Assembly: GCF_020509005.1 (NCBI RefSeq)
Contig: NC_063024.1
Coordinates: 930,001-994,000, forward strand
DNA from: Fulvia fulva
Taxonomy: Eukaryota; Ascomycota; Dothideomycetes; Mycosphaerellales; Mycosphaerellaceae
Direction of reading: 5' to 3'
Length of the DNA stretch: 64,000 nt
Position 1 is the first letter of the stretch. Each line of letters starts with the position of its first letter. The notes beneath the pieces are model-generated. The model saw nothing but the letters and a program-made list of their open reading frames with translations, was not told the origin of the DNA and did no database searches. The position numbers were made by a program, and so were the translations under genes. Shown here piece after piece: positions 1-11,987 of this stretch.

Positions 1-489
1 TTGAAAGGCCTTGAGGAGTTGTGTGGCGGCGGGCGCTTGTTCCGCGAACGTTGCGGCTGCATTGTTGAATGCCATATCGTTCGGATGTTTGGAAAGGTGA
101 GATGTAACTTTAGGATCAAGCGGATGCCTATCAAACTGAGACTTGGCGTTACTACCTAGCACAAGGCGACGTTGCATGCGAATCCCGCTACCTTGTCGGG
201 GGAAACTTCAGCCGCGGAATGACAGACTACGCGCCGCTTTATCTGAAAGCGTCGGCCCTGAAGATGTGTGTTCGTAGCGAGCTTGCCAGTCACACCGGAG
301 ATAGGAGCAGGTTCATTGCTGATCATGCAGATTACTTAGCGGCTGCAAGCAGACGACTCACAGCCTACAGATTAGAAAGAACTAAAATTTCACTGTCCCT
401 CTTCAGAATGCCACCGGTCGTCTGCGACACCAATCACTAGGGTAGGCAGATACCGATACGACACCTCAAGCCAGCGCACTATGGAAGCA
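1..489. other. Intergenic, no gene recognised
   Basis: Only short overlapping frames are open here and none resembles a known protein. This stretch lies downstream of the cysteine-rich gene and probably includes its 3' untranslated region. Confidence 0.5.
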
Positions 490-3400
490 TTAGCAAACGC
501 CGTTCCAGCACAATCTGTTGCGGGTGATACATACGCATTCATCGCCACCTAAGCACAGGCCGATCAAAGTGGAGCAGACAGGTGCGGGCGCTTGGCACAC
601 AGCGTTCACGCATGCGTTGCTCGAGCATTGTGAGTTTCCAGTGCATGGTGAGCCATTAGGTGCGGGTGCTGGTGTCCGTGGTTGACACACTAGGTCCAAG
701 CAAACCTGGCCATCCGAGCAGTCTGCATCTACGGTGCAGAACGAGGGCGGGACTTGACATGTGCCGCTCTGGCAGGTGGTGCCGTCGCAGCAATCTGGGT
801 CAGAAGAGCATTGCTCATTGGCGAGATTGCAGACTGGCGCAGGCGTCGAGCAAGTCTGGTCGGATCTGCATGTTTGTCCAGCGTCACACTAGAAATGATG
901 TTGTTAGCATGGCCGTGAATGAGTCAGTGTGATCGCGAATACTCACGCATTTAGTACCGCAGACCGGTCCCTTGTCAGTGCAATCGAGAACAGGAGTCCC
1001 AATCGTGCACGTGTTGCTGTTGCATTTTATTCCATCACACTTGATAGGTTAGTGAGCGGTACCGTCCAAGTTCCTCGCCAATTTTGTGACTTACGCAATT
1101 CTTGTCTTCACGGCAGTACTGGCCAGCAACGACACAACCACAAGTACCCAATCGAGTGCTGCTACCTGGGAGCGCACAGACGTCGGTACACTGGGAACAG
1201 AATGTAAGTCGGCTGCGTTGGTGAGGATTGAGATAGACTTACGCAAGATCCATCACCGGACATGCACAGTGCGCCAAATGACTTGCAGACAGGTGCAGGC
1301 GTAGAGCAAGTGTTATCCGATCCGCAGGTCTGGCCTAGACCACAGCACGTAGTACCACAGACAGGTCCCTGACCGGTGCAGTCAGGTGCAGGCGTAGAGC
1401 AAGTGTTATCCGATCCGCAGGTCTGGCCTAGACTACAGCACGTAGTACCACAGACAGGTCTTTGGCCAGTGCAATCCGGTGGAGGTGTAGAGCAAGTATT
1501 ATCCGACCCGCATGTCTGACCAGGATAACAGCAAACAGCGCCACAAACTGGTCCTTTCCCGCTGCAATCAGGGGTGGGAATCGTGATCTTCGGCTTGCAA
1601 ATCCCACGAGCGGCCAGAGCAGCTCTCTTCTTGTGCTTTATGTTGCGAAGCGTGATGTCAGCACAGTTGTCGCTGCAACAGTCTTCGTTCTTGGTGCACA
1701 TGCTTAGATTTCCCCCGCAGGCCGGTGGGGGCGTAGAGCAAGTGAAATCCGATCCGCAGGTTTGGCCTAGTTCGCAGCACCCCCTGGCGCACACCGGTCC
1801 TTGACCGGTGCAATCAGGGACGGGCCCACAAGACCCAATTGGACCGATGATCCCTCCAAAACTGAACCTGGGGGGGATGCAGTTGTTGCTGCAACAGTCT
1901 GCGTTCTTGAGACAGTCGGCAGTTTCTTGGCTACAGCTCGATTGGCACTCTCCATTCGAGCAGGTTTCTCCTTTGGCGCAGCAGTTGGTACCGCAGACTG
2001 GTCCTTGACCGGTGCAGTCGGGGGTGGGAGTCGTGGTGGTCGACCTACATATCCCAGATGCGGCACCTCTCTTCTTGATCCTGAGAAAGGCACAGTCGTT
2101 GCTGCAACAGTCTTCAGGTCTGACACAGGTGCTTCCAGTCTGCCCACAGCTCGATTGGCACTCTCCATTTGAGCAGGTCTCTCCAACTGCGCAGCATTTC
2201 GCGCCACAGACAGGTCCCCGAAAGGTGCAGTCAGGTACTGGGTCTGCTGAACTGCATGTCGAAGTGGCGACATCGCAGCTTTCGTCTGCTTTGCAGCAAG
2301 CTGTTCCACACTCGCTCTCGGTCGCCTGGCACTGGGGTGCGACGGGCTTTGGCCTGCAGAGTCTTGGTACCGGAATGCCGTCCCTCTTCTTCGGGAGTCC
2401 AGCGTCGCAATAGGTGCTGCAGCAATCATCGGGGCTCGTGCATGGGGTATCGTTAGCACCGCAAGTGCTTGGGGCTGTGCATACGCCATTCGAGCATGTT
2501 TCTCCAGATTTGCAGCAAGTGGTTCCACACTGCATCTCTGTCGCCTGGCACTGGGGTGCAACGGGTTTTGGCTTGCAAAGTTGTAGCACCGTGACGCCGT
2601 CTCTCCTCTTCTGGGGTCCACCATCGCAGTAGGCGCTGCAGCAGTCATCATTGCTCGTGCACGGGATATTATTAGCATTGCAAGTGCTTGGCGTCTTACA
2701 CACACCATCGGTGCATGTCTCCTCAGATTTGCAGCACGACAAACCACACTGAGTCTCGGTTGTTTCGCACGTGGGGATAACAGGTACCGCTTTGCATCCC
2801 GTCGGCGTACAAACTTCGCCTGCTTTGCAGCAAGATGTTCCGCACTGGGTCTCGGTCGTCTGGCACTGAGGTGTAGCGGGTTTTGCCTGGCAGTACGCCG
2901 ATGGCGTGAAGCCACCCCTCTTGATTTGGGTCCCGATGGTGCAAAATCCGCTGCAGCACTCCTCGTTGCTTCCACAGGGTTCGGGAATGGCCTTGCAAGT
3001 GCTTGGGGCCGTGCATACGCCATCGGAACATGACTCTACAGTGTTGCAGCAAGATGATCCGCAGATAGGGCCCTTTCCAGTGCAGTCTGGTGTTGTAACC
3101 TTTGGCTTGCACTGAAGATCCGTGCTGCACGTTTCAGTGTTGCTGTTGCAGCAGTTCAGGCCGCAGTTGACTTGTCCATCGAGGCAGACCGGCGTCGTGA
3201 CCTTCGGCTTGCAAGTAGAAGTATCTTTATCGCAAGTCTCGGTCGCTGCACAGCATTTCGCACCACATGGAGTCTGTGTAGCTGAGCAGGAAGGCGTTGT
3301 CGATTTAGGCTTGCAGACACCTCCGACACAGGACTGACCGCTTGGACACGCTTTGCCGCACACACCGCAGTTCTGGTTGTCCTTCTGCTTGTTGGTACAT

Positions 3401-4144
3401 ACGAGGGCGTTCTTCTTAGCAGGATTTGGGCAGGCATCGGGCTTGTCGCTGGGGCACTGGGGCGTTTGGGGGGCCTTGGGTGTACACTTTCCGTTTTGAC
3501 ATTTCTCGGCGGACTTGCACTTGACACCACATTTTCCACAGTTCGAGCAGTCGTTCTTGACGTCTGTGCAAGTAAGCACACCATGCTTCTTGGGATCAGG
3601 GCATTGCTTCGGCTTTCCAGATGGACACAACGGCTTGCAGGATCCAGATTTACATTCCTCGCCGGCTTTGCACTGTGGTTCATGTCAGCCCCCAAAGCAA
3701 TTGTGTCTCGATGAATGGATGAACGTACCTTGTTTCCGCATTTTCCACAGTGAATGTTATCAGTCTTGAAGTCGGCACAGTAGTTTCCACACGGTGCCTT
3801 CGAGCACTTGTTCTTGTAGCCACACTGCGTTGGCATGCACTTGCTTTTGACACAGCCACAGAAACTCTTGACCTTGTCGTAGGAGTAATTTTTAATCGCT
3901 TTTGGGCACTTGCTTTTGTCGTATCTGTTGCTTGGAGGTAAATACTGACAGTACCGTTGGATGGACGGATCGTTCCCGATCATCTTCATGAGGGAAGTGT
4001 TCTCGGCTGTACACAAGTCAGTCCAATGTTTTGCAGGGCGTGTGATGAATGTATACCTGAAGAGCATTTGGAGTAACCTGATGCGAATGCATTACTACTA
4101 CACAGCAGCAGGCCAAAGGCCAGGCTGATCAATGCTCGCACCAT
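490..4144 (-). CDS. Secreted cysteine-rich tandem-repeat protein (about 1127 aa)
   Basis: Six exons are inferred: 4144-4057, 4006-3729, 3672-1243, 1190-1095, 1039-947 and 888-490, giving about 1127 aa. The first ATG opens a clear signal peptide (MVRALISLAFGLLLCSSNAFA), so the product should be secreted or wall-bound. After a short N-terminal domain (CGCVKSKC, CGNYC, HCGKCG) about thirteen modules follow with the pattern CGxxCCxxxxTCxxxxxC. Many alternate with a second module, CxxxxDCCSxxC...C, whose last loop carries a dibasic KR or KKR (IKRGG, KRRDG, KKRDG, KKRGA, KKRAA). Introns 3, 4 and 5 are phase 0 and each falls exactly between two adjacent cysteine codons. No catalytic domain is visible. 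It could be a structural wall protein, an adhesin or a Kex2-processed precursor; I cannot assign a function. Confidence 0.8.
1290..1568 (-). repeat. 93-bp coding tandem repeat, three near-identical copies
   Basis: Copies begin near 1290, 1383 and 1476 and each encodes one 31-residue cysteine module ending CGSDNTCSTP. The first two differ at only a few bases, whereas other modules of the gene share only the cysteine pattern. This points to recent unequal exchange or slippage within the exon. Confidence 0.8.
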
Positions 4145-5626
4145 GGTCAACCTCTCTCCAGTTCCTGGAGTTTAACGAAAGACTGCTTCGAAGACGAAGG
4201 GTCGAGGCAGGAAGGTGAAAGGAATAGACATGTATATGACTGTCCTTCCCTGCACCGTTTGAGAGATGCCCAGGTGTGACTGATTCTAGGCGCATGGCTA
4301 CGGTAATCTCGAGGGACGCTACCAGAAACGGTGCTGTTAGTTCTAACAAGAGGCTTGTGCTATAGGGCAGCTATGCTTGCCGACCCATGAGGGCACTGGA
4401 AATGGCATAAGTAACTCGGCAATATGCTCGATGTTGCTCCTTCTCGTGCTGAGTGTCGATACATGATCGGTGTACGGTGCATCGTGACTAGTGCCATTCG
4501 AGTGGCGTTACTGTGGCTTGCTGTGCAGAATGAGATCAGCTGTGCGACGCTGGAAGCAGTCTTGCGCCTATGTATGCAGCTCGACTCGAGAGGCATCTGG
4601 ACTCTGCTGCGAACATCATTAGTCGATTCCGGTGGATAGACTTCGCGACTTGAACAGCCGCGATACCCAGTAGTCACGATGCTTTCCGAAGTAGCGAAAG
4701 CAATGCCGAGCAGTTCTGGCATTGTTCCTGGGGACGTCGCGTATACCTGGCCGCCACATTACCACAAACGCTCTCAGAGTGATCTAGCTCAGTACGAAGG
4801 GGAAGGAACAGGGGTCCTTTCCGGACGCCGGAGGAAATGCTGTGGCGGCACAGCAAATTCGAGTCCATGTGGCCGACATAACGATTGCTCTGATTCGACC
4901 ATAGTGGACCAGACCACGCGAGAATACAAGAGAAGCCCCTTTAGGAAGGATGAGGCTGGCTGAGAAGGCCGTTCGCGGCGATGGAGCCCAAACCTTATAT
5001 CGGGCTAGACGGAGTCCAGGCCGCGCTACGTTTTGTGGCGGCCATGTGGCAGCGACAACACCCCTTCGCTTGCGGCTTGGCAAGTCCTCAGCACTCGGAG
5101 GGCCCGTGGTGGAAATGGCCATGCAAGTCAAGCTCTCGTATATATCATGGCTGATGTTCTCGCGTGTTCCGCAGAAGGGAAACCGGTCATGCTGTGTCGT
5201 GGTGGATGAATCGATGGATGGTGTCTGAGTCCGGAAGTAACGAAGAAGTATTTATGAGCACGTCCGTCGATTGAAAGACGCCAGATTGAATCATGCGATG
5301 CTGAAGAATTTGCTTGATACCTGCGGTTGGCCAATAGAATTGTGGCCATTCGGTACGTCTCGGATACCGAAGCCTGTCGCTATGTCTGCGACAACCCTTG
5401 ACATCTCACTGTGGCGATCCGAGTAGACCTCCTCGCTGGTACTGCTGATATCGTCGGTGTGCTCGCTGTGACCTTTGCCGTTCACGTCATTACCACTTTC
5501 AATCCATCGCATTCCCGCCCCCGTCGATGTGGTCGTGATACGAGCAGCTATGTTTACATTTCCAGTGAGCCCACCTCTTGCATCCAACCGTGTCCTCATC
5601 ACACAAATAAGCTCTTCTCGATAAAC
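4145..5626. other. Intergenic, 1.5 kb, no gene recognised
   Basis: Several frames of 70-120 codons overlap on both strands, but none has recognisable motifs, a signal peptide or consistent splice sites. The left part must hold the promoter of the cysteine-rich gene. Confidence 0.5.
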
Positions 5627-6421
5627 CTATTCTTCACACTTTGATTCGCCCTCCTCGTGATCGTGGTAGCTGCAGCGTCCGGCTGGCCACAGAGCGGACT
5701 TGTCGGTCAGCGCGTCGTAGTACTTTTTCGCCATGATCCCGACTACGTATGTTGGTAGGCCCGCGATTTGCTGCTCGATTGGTTCGATGGATTTGTCCTT
5801 GCCGGCAGAGAATGCCACATGGTCCGCGATAAGCCGTTGCACGCCACTTCCTGACGGAGTGTATTCGAAGATTTCCACGACGGTTGAAGCTCTGATGCCA
5901 CGAGCTGGTTGTGCCTTCATCTGCGCATAAATGATGTCGATGCATGCGTTGCGAAGTTCCCGGTTGCCGAGGTAGTCAGCGAGTGTCCAGAGAGCGGTCA
6001 TGTCGCGCCACCCGTAACAGCAGCGTTTGCGTGTATTGGCGAACATGTTCGTGAGATCGAACTCCTTGGTATATGTCCAGTGAAGGTAGGTTTGGAAGGT
6101 GTCAGGTTTCCCGTCCGCCAACTCTATCACTCCTGTCTGGCCCTCCACCCATTGCTTCGTGCAAGCGGCCTTGAAGTACTCTGACGTGGCGCAGATCGTG
6201 TCTTTGTGAGCAAGGAAGACTTTCTTCTCCGGGCCGCAATGGATGGTGACCATCTCGCCGTGATCGCGCCTGTTACAGATGAATCAATCTCCAGGCCGAT
6301 ACAAAGGTATGCGAGCATACTTCGGTCTTTTCGAGGAAGTCGTCGCGTCATCTTGACTGGATCGTTTGGACGAACCAGGGCTCGCGTTGCTGACAAGCGA
6401 TTGTGCAGTGTCGTCGCCCAT
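5627..6421 (-). CDS. BTB/POZ domain protein, paralogue 1
   Basis: Two exons joined by a short intron (donor GTATGC just after the KRPK codons near 6310, acceptor TGTAACAG near 6270). The junction restores a continuous frame from a basic, serine-rich N-terminus into the BTB core. The core shows the family signature of an exposed beta strand, FLAHKDTICATSEYFKAAC, then VIELADGKPDTFQTYLHWTY, and a later helix ALWTLADYLGNRELRNACI. BTB domains dimerise and often recruit Cullin-3 ligases; small fungal BTB-only proteins like this are mostly uncharacterised. The C-terminus has RCSYHDHEEGESKC, shared with the two other BTB genes nearby. An upstream ATG at 6487 could add 22 residues. The stop is TAG. 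Confidence 0.85.
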
Positions 6422-6522
6422 GGTTTTCGTGCTTGAGTGGTTCTTGTCAATGTATTCGAGATGGGGAAGTGATGTTTTGAGCTTCACATCGGTTGATCGG
6501 CAAGCTGCTGACTACGTCCGTT

Positions 6523-8100
6523 TCAACCATTGCGCCTACCAAGCGCATCCCTCAAACTACTCATCCGACTCGCCATCGTACTCCCACCCTGATGCCTCAT
6601 ATTGCTCATCAGCGCATCTTCCAGGGCACTCTGCGTCACACTTGCATCGTCCAGATCACTAAAGCTGGATCCCATGCTCGGTGTTCCTTCAATTCCATCA
6701 CGTTTCGATCCTGGCGACATGCTTGCAAGCTGAGCACGATGGCGAGGTGACAATGGTCCTGGACGTCGATCGCTCCGCTGTCGAGGGACATGCTGGCCTG
6801 AGGGAGTGTCTGAAGCGCCTTCGGTGTCGGTGGACAGTTTGCGTTGCATACCGGAGGATGAGGGCGAGGAATCGGTGGCGGTTGTTGCTGTGGAGTTCTC
6901 GCGGGTGGGCTTGGGTTTGCTGCTCGTGGCCGTGGTTGTTGCGAATGCTAGAGTGGCGGCTGTTCGCTTGGGTGAGCTGCGAATCGTCGCGGCTGGATCG
7001 GCTTTAGAAGCGGCTGCGAAGGGCAGATAGCACCCTCCCGAATCATCATCGTCGTCGTCGCCGTCAGCATCACCATCCGATGCGAGCGTCCCCAGCTTCG
7101 ACTTCGGTTTCCTGGCCATCAGAGGTCTGCAGAAAGCTTGACTCCTCGCCACGGCCGATACAGGCTCATCATCAGAGTCGGACTCTGATCTGCCTTCGTG
7201 CTCTAATGCATCTTCATCGTAGTCGTCGCGGGAGGAGTCTGTTACTAGCCGTTGCGGCTTTCGACCAGAACCACTTGAGCCTCGATGTGCACGTTGCAGA
7301 TATGGTTGTTGGCGAGCTGTCGCTGTGGTCGATCCTGTTACCTTACTTTGCGTCACGGTGGTTGTAGATGGCGATCGTGATATGGTGCCTCTCGCCTGTG
7401 GCGTGCTGGTTCCAGGCGATCCACTGGGCTCACCTATTGGAGACTCTCGTCTCAAGCCACTTCCAGGCAGAATTCTGGAGTCTGAGCCAGTCAGTAATGT
7501 GATATATAGGTGGAAGAATGACTATCGCGGAAAGACATACTTCGACTGCCACCTCTTTCCATCTTCAGCCCCCCGACTGCGCTTCCTGTCCCACTACTGC
7601 TCGCACCATCTCCTTGCGCGATCCTAGCAACTTGCTTCTTCATCCTCTCCATATGGCGTTCGCTCAGCCATGCCGCTTGCATGAGCAAGAACTGCAGGTC
7701 AACCGCAAAGTCCTGGCTCAAACCCTCCCAGTCCAGATCACTGCTTGTGTCAGTGACTTCAACACCAAGGTCCTAATACAGGAACGGAAACGTTCAGTGC
7801 ATACCTTTTCCCAGCACTGATAATCTTCCATAACTTGCGATCTTTAGCAGCATCCCACTGTACCGGCGGTGGATCCTCAAACCCTTGCCTGATGAACGGC
7901 AATCTGATAAACACCGTGTACTGCGGTGGCCTGGCCTTGACTACTTCTCGTACTGGAGATGAAGGACTGTGTTGTCTTGATGAGATCTTTTCCTTAGACG
8001 AGCGCTTGGAAGGAGCTCGGCCGGCGATCGGCGTTGCGTTTGAGCTTTGCCTGGATCGTGGTCTATCGCGCACTGGCAATGCTGACGAAGACGGAGACAT
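6523..8100 (-). CDS. ATG29: Autophagy-related protein 29 (Atg29)
   Basis: Three exons (8100-7805, 7740-7541, 7481-6523) give about 484 aa. The Atg29 N-terminal domain is split by the first intron: YTVFIRLPFIRQGFEDPPP and WDAAKDRKLWKIIS in exon 1 continue into DLDWEGLSQDF and FLLMQAAWLSERHMERM in exon 2. In yeast Atg29 binds Atg17 and Atg31 to form the scaffold that nucleates the phagophore assembly site during starvation. The rest is low-complexity and rich in Ser, Pro and Asp, with acidic runs (DGDADGDDDDDDSGG), as expected for the disordered regulatory tail, which is far longer than in yeast. An extra basic, serine-rich stretch of about 55 residues precedes the domain. Introns are 64 and 59 bp with good GT-AG ends. 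Confidence 0.9.
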
Positions 8101-8480
8101 CCTTGCGAGGCCTTGTCAGTTGGGCATCGATGGGAGATTGATGATGGTCAGGTCGCGAGACGTGGTTGTTGAGACGCGAGGTGACAAGCTTCTGGCACGT
8201 GACCCAGTGTCGTGCTGCACCTGGGCTCATGCTTGCTCGGTATCGGTCCCGATGCTGTACTTCTGCAGGGTATTTGAGGCAGAGAACATAAAGAAAGGGA
8301 ACGTCAAGAACTTGATGATTTCTCAAGCATGCACAATCGATACGCTTGCTACGGAGTAAGGCCTCAGCTGCCATGCAAGTTCATCATAACCACATTTCAC
8401 AGCATTCCATTTCGAGTGCCTCTGAGAAAAGTCCCCATATGCCGCCAACCACTTACGCCTACCCATTAAGCAAGCAACGC

Positions 8481-9166
8481 TTAGATAGTTGTCTCGTATG
8501 CGATCGGCGCAATGCTCTCTGGCTTGTTGTCCTTCGTGCTCACAGTTCGTGCCTCCCGTGGCTGGGCTGGCTGTCTCTTCAAGTGGACGTGCTCGCCGGT
8601 CTCCTTGGCCTTGCGTTGCTTGGCTGCGTTGGTCTTGACACGGGCAAGGAACTCGTCGCGCGATCGCGAGTGGCGGACGTGCTCGACGCGGACGTTGATG
8701 CGCTTCTCGATGTAGCGGTTGCCGACCTGTCTGTAGAGGATGACGCCGACTGCGGACTTGGTGACGTTGTAGACGACACCGGTCTTTCCGTGGTAGACCT
8801 TGTATGGCTGTGGGTTGTGTTAGTGGCTGTTTCCTACAATCAGGAGGAGCATGTCGCCCAGTCCATAGATTGGATGTCGCATATGCTGTTTCGAAATCCA
8901 CGTACCATGCCCTTCTGGACGGCACCGTTGGCGACAACATCGACGATGTCTCCGACCTTGTACTGCTTAAGGTATGTACCCAGAGCGATCATGCCCTTCT
9001 TCTTGAAGTCGCGAGAGAAGGCTGTTATCCCATGTCAGCATGTTCCTACTCATGCCCACTCCTTCCAACTGTCCCTTCATATCCTCCTTCCCCATCTTTG
9101 CATCCTCCAGGGTGGTGTTGTCCTACCATAGCGAGTGCCTGCGCGGAGACCTGCGGCGTGACCCAT
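8481..9166 (-). CDS. RPL21: 60S ribosomal protein eL21
   Basis: Three exons (9166-9127, 9021-8906, 8807-8481) encode exactly 160 aa, the standard eukaryotic eL21 length. The protein starts MGHAAGLRAGTRYAFSRDF, includes YKVGDIVDVVANGAVQKGMP, KVYHGKTGVVYNVTKSAVGV and the conserved RTVSTKDNKPES near the end, and stops at YETTI. eL21 is a structural protein of the large subunit. Splicing joins the TATG end of exon 1 to CCTTCTC and the GGCATG end of exon 2 to CCATAC in frame. It is transcribed divergently from uS4 with 343 bp between start codons. The roughly 380 bp between this stop and Atg29 holds no further gene. Confidence 0.97.
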
Positions 9167-9509
9167 TGTGACGGAGTGTGTGGGCTGTTGTGTTCGTTAG
9201 CAGTCGGTCTTCTAGTCGTTCGAGGAGCCGATCGCATACGTTGAAGGGTCAAGGGTTCTGTAGGTAGTTAGTGTTGTGTATCGACATACACTTGAGCAGG
9301 AGCGACTCACAATTCTGGTGGCTGCAACGACCGTAACTTCCTCCATCTTCAAACTTGAGATTTCGGCTGGGCAGGTGCGCGGCTTGGCGGGGTCCGAAAC
9401 AGCTTAGCGCAGCCAAGCATCTCGAAATTCGTGCCTTCCTTTCTCGAGCTGCGCTTGCTTCCTGGTTTGAGACTTCAGCGACTGCGAAGACAGCACCAAT
9501 CGAGCAACC
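9167..9509. promoter_or_regulatory. Shared divergent promoter of eL21 and uS4
   Basis: These 343 bp separate the two ribosomal protein start codons, so both promoters and 5' leaders must lie here. On the minus strand, GTGAGT...CTACAG and GTATGC...CAACAG could be introns in the eL21 leader. No factor-binding site could be assigned with confidence. Confidence 0.7.
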
Positions 9510-10605
9510 ATGGCGTGAGTACCATCACAGGATACACTGGTGGGTAGCAGCTTCAGGATCTGGCATATGGCATTTGCGACAACATGCGGGCGCGACGAGG
9601 ATGGCATGCGGCTAGGTCTCGTGCTCAGGACGTGAAGAGACATCACAGAACAGCCGACAGAGGAGATGGAGTACAGCAACACTGCGGCGCATCATGAAGG
9701 CGGAAAGATAGGACAAGACACCGGCAGCACCATCACCGGCCAATGCGCCCGCATCGCATCGCCGCATCCCATCGCATATCGCCATACCTCAGCTGCTGCA
9801 CACCAGAGGTCTGCATACCATTGGCAAGTACAATGTGCTGACTTCACCACAGACCACGCTCGTACTCCAAGACCTACAAGGTCCCTCGTCGTCCATTCGA
9901 GTCGGCTCGTCTGTCAGTACACTCCCATGGCCACTGAACGTGAGCTTGCTCCGTTTCAAGTCAATGGTATCTAACCAGTCCACAGTGACTCCGAATTGAA
10001 GATTGTCGGCGAATATGGTCTCCGCAACAAGCGTGAGGTGTGGCGTGTCCAGCTCACCCTCTCCAAGATCCGTCGTGCTGCCCGGTACGCTGAAACATCC
10101 TCATTACGTAGAGCATCTTCTAACATCCTCTCAGTCAGCTTCTCACCATGGACGAGAAGGACCCAAAGCGTCTCTTCGAAGGCAACGCCCTCATTCGTCG
10201 TCTGGTCCGTGTCGGTGTGCTCGACGAGTCCCGCATGAAGCTCGATTACGTACTTGCCCTGAAGGTCGAGGACTTTTTGGAGCGCCGTCTCCAGACCTGT
10301 GTCTACAAGCTCGGTCTCGCCAAGTCCATCCACCACGCTCGTGTCCTCATCAAGCAGCGCCACATCCGGTAAGCCTTGTTTACGCGCACATTCAATCATT
10401 CAGCGACTAACATGTTCCCAGCGTCGGCAAGCAGATCGTCAACGTCCCATCGTTCGTCGTCCGTCTCGACTCCCAGAAGCACATCGACTTCTCCCTTACC
10501 TCGCCATTTGGTGGAGGCCGCCCAGGTCGTGTTAGGAGAAAGAAGGCCAAGGCCGCCGAGAGCAAGGGTGACGGCGAGGAGGGTGGCGAGGAGGAGGAAG
10601 AGTAA
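9510..10605 (+). CDS. RPS9: 40S ribosomal protein uS4 (S9)
   Basis: Five exons are inferred: 9510-9514, 9853-9912, 9986-10084, 10135-10368 and 10422-10605, giving 193 aa, the usual uS4 length. The first exon is only ATGGC, followed by a canonical GTGAGT and a 338-bp intron, which gives the expected [20 protein letters not shown] start. Further hallmarks are [39 protein letters not shown], the S4 RNA-binding core [20 protein letters not shown], and [20 protein letters not shown]. The acidic tail ends in EEGGEEEEE. The protein sits at the decoding side of the small subunit and helps 18S rRNA folding. The 319 bp after the stop hold no gene. Confidence 0.97.
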
Positions 10606-10924
10606 ACGACTCGCTCCAGCCAAGCTACATTTACGATTCACTGGGAAAGGCATCGGCATGGCGTTCGAGTGTGTGGGAATGCAAAAAGCGGTGCTAGATA
10701 GGCGCTGCAATCGAACCAGCTGAGTCGAATGATTTCACGTTTATGCTTGTCTCATTTTCAGCTTGTGAGGTGCGCATTTTGCGCGTCATTCCGCTGTCTC
10801 GTCTCGCTACCTCTACCATGCATTAACGCCCGTACGTCTGTGCTGCGCCACCACAACCCGGCGTTCGTCCTGGCTGCCTGGGAACCTGGACATCTGCAAC
10901 ATCAAACGACGTCTAACCAACAAT

Positions 10925-11670
10925 ATGGAGCAGAAACACGGTAAACCACCCGCGAAGCGCACGCGTTTCAACTACGAGGACACGATCAAAGTCGTCGTTG
11001 GAGAAGGTGAAGCTGAGCGGACCTTCACAATGCACAAGGATAAGATATGCGCGCGCTCGCCGTTCCTTCAAGCAGCGTGCCTGACGCGACATCGAATGGG
11101 CCTGGTAAGTGCCACCGCACCACCAAACGTAGCGCGGACTGCTCACCATCGTGTCGCTAGGACAACTTTATCTTCTTGGAAGAGCAGGAGCCTGAGCTCT
11201 TTGAGTTATACGTCAACTGGGTCTATACCGGTCAGGTGGACGCGAGCATCCTCTCCCAACCTCAAGCGCAGCCAGACAATAACGATAAGCGCCCAACATA
11301 CCTCCAACTCGGCAAAGTCTGGGCCTTGGGCTACTACCTCCAGGACACCAAACTCCGCAATAAGATCGTCGACATGGTCATCACCATGGTCAACAAAACG
11401 CCCGGTATCATTTCCGCGCCGGTTCTGAGGCTCGTGTGGAGGGGAGTACCAGAGGGCTCAACGCTTCGACGCTTGTATACGCAGATAGAGGTCTGTCATG
11501 CGAGCTCGTCAGACTTCAAGAACAATATTGATGCGTGGCCGGTTGAAGTGCTGGAGGAGGCTACGATGAGATTCTGCGCAAGGGAAGTGCAGGATGCGGC
11601 TTCTGTGCCGAAGTGGTGGGATAGGTGCACGTATCATGAGCATGAGGTGGGAGATCCGAAATGTCCTTAG
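10925..11670 (+). CDS. BTB/POZ domain protein, paralogue 2
   Basis: Two exons (10925-11104 and 11161-11670) joined by a 56-bp phase-0 intron give about 229 aa. The BTB core is seen as TFTMHKDKICARSPFLQAAC followed by EEQEPELFELYVNWVYTG and the helix VWALGYYLQDTKLRNKIVDM. A basic KRTRF stretch lies near the N-terminus. The protein ends with RCTYHEHEVGDPKC, matching the Cys/His tail of its two neighbours. Family members usually dimerise and act as adaptors; the partner here is unknown. The stop is TAG. A 317-bp gap with no gene separates it from the third BTB copy. Confidence 0.85.
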
Positions 11671-11987
11671 CAGTGTGGTATATGGGGCAGATGGGCGAAG
11701 TCGCGCTACGATGTGTGGGTCTTTCTTCAACTGGACGGGATCAATGGAGGCAAGTGGACGTCGGAGGTGAGGGACCTGCATCACTCCGTACAGCATGATC
11801 AGGGCTGCTTCACTTCTGGATATCACATGCATGATATCAGTGTCTCACCTTCGGCGATCGCACAAAACTAACTTCTCACACAATTGACCTCAACAGCAGA
11901 CATAGCACCAAGACACGAACTCGACTTTCCACGAACCACCACAACTGACAATAGCCACCAGCATCTCACCACGAGTCCTACGCCACG

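Noticed and set aside
1767..3023. 418-codon minus-strand frame overlapping the cysteine-rich gene
   Set aside because: It is a shadow frame of the repeat-coding exon; its Arg/Ala-rich content follows from the cysteine repeats in the true frame.
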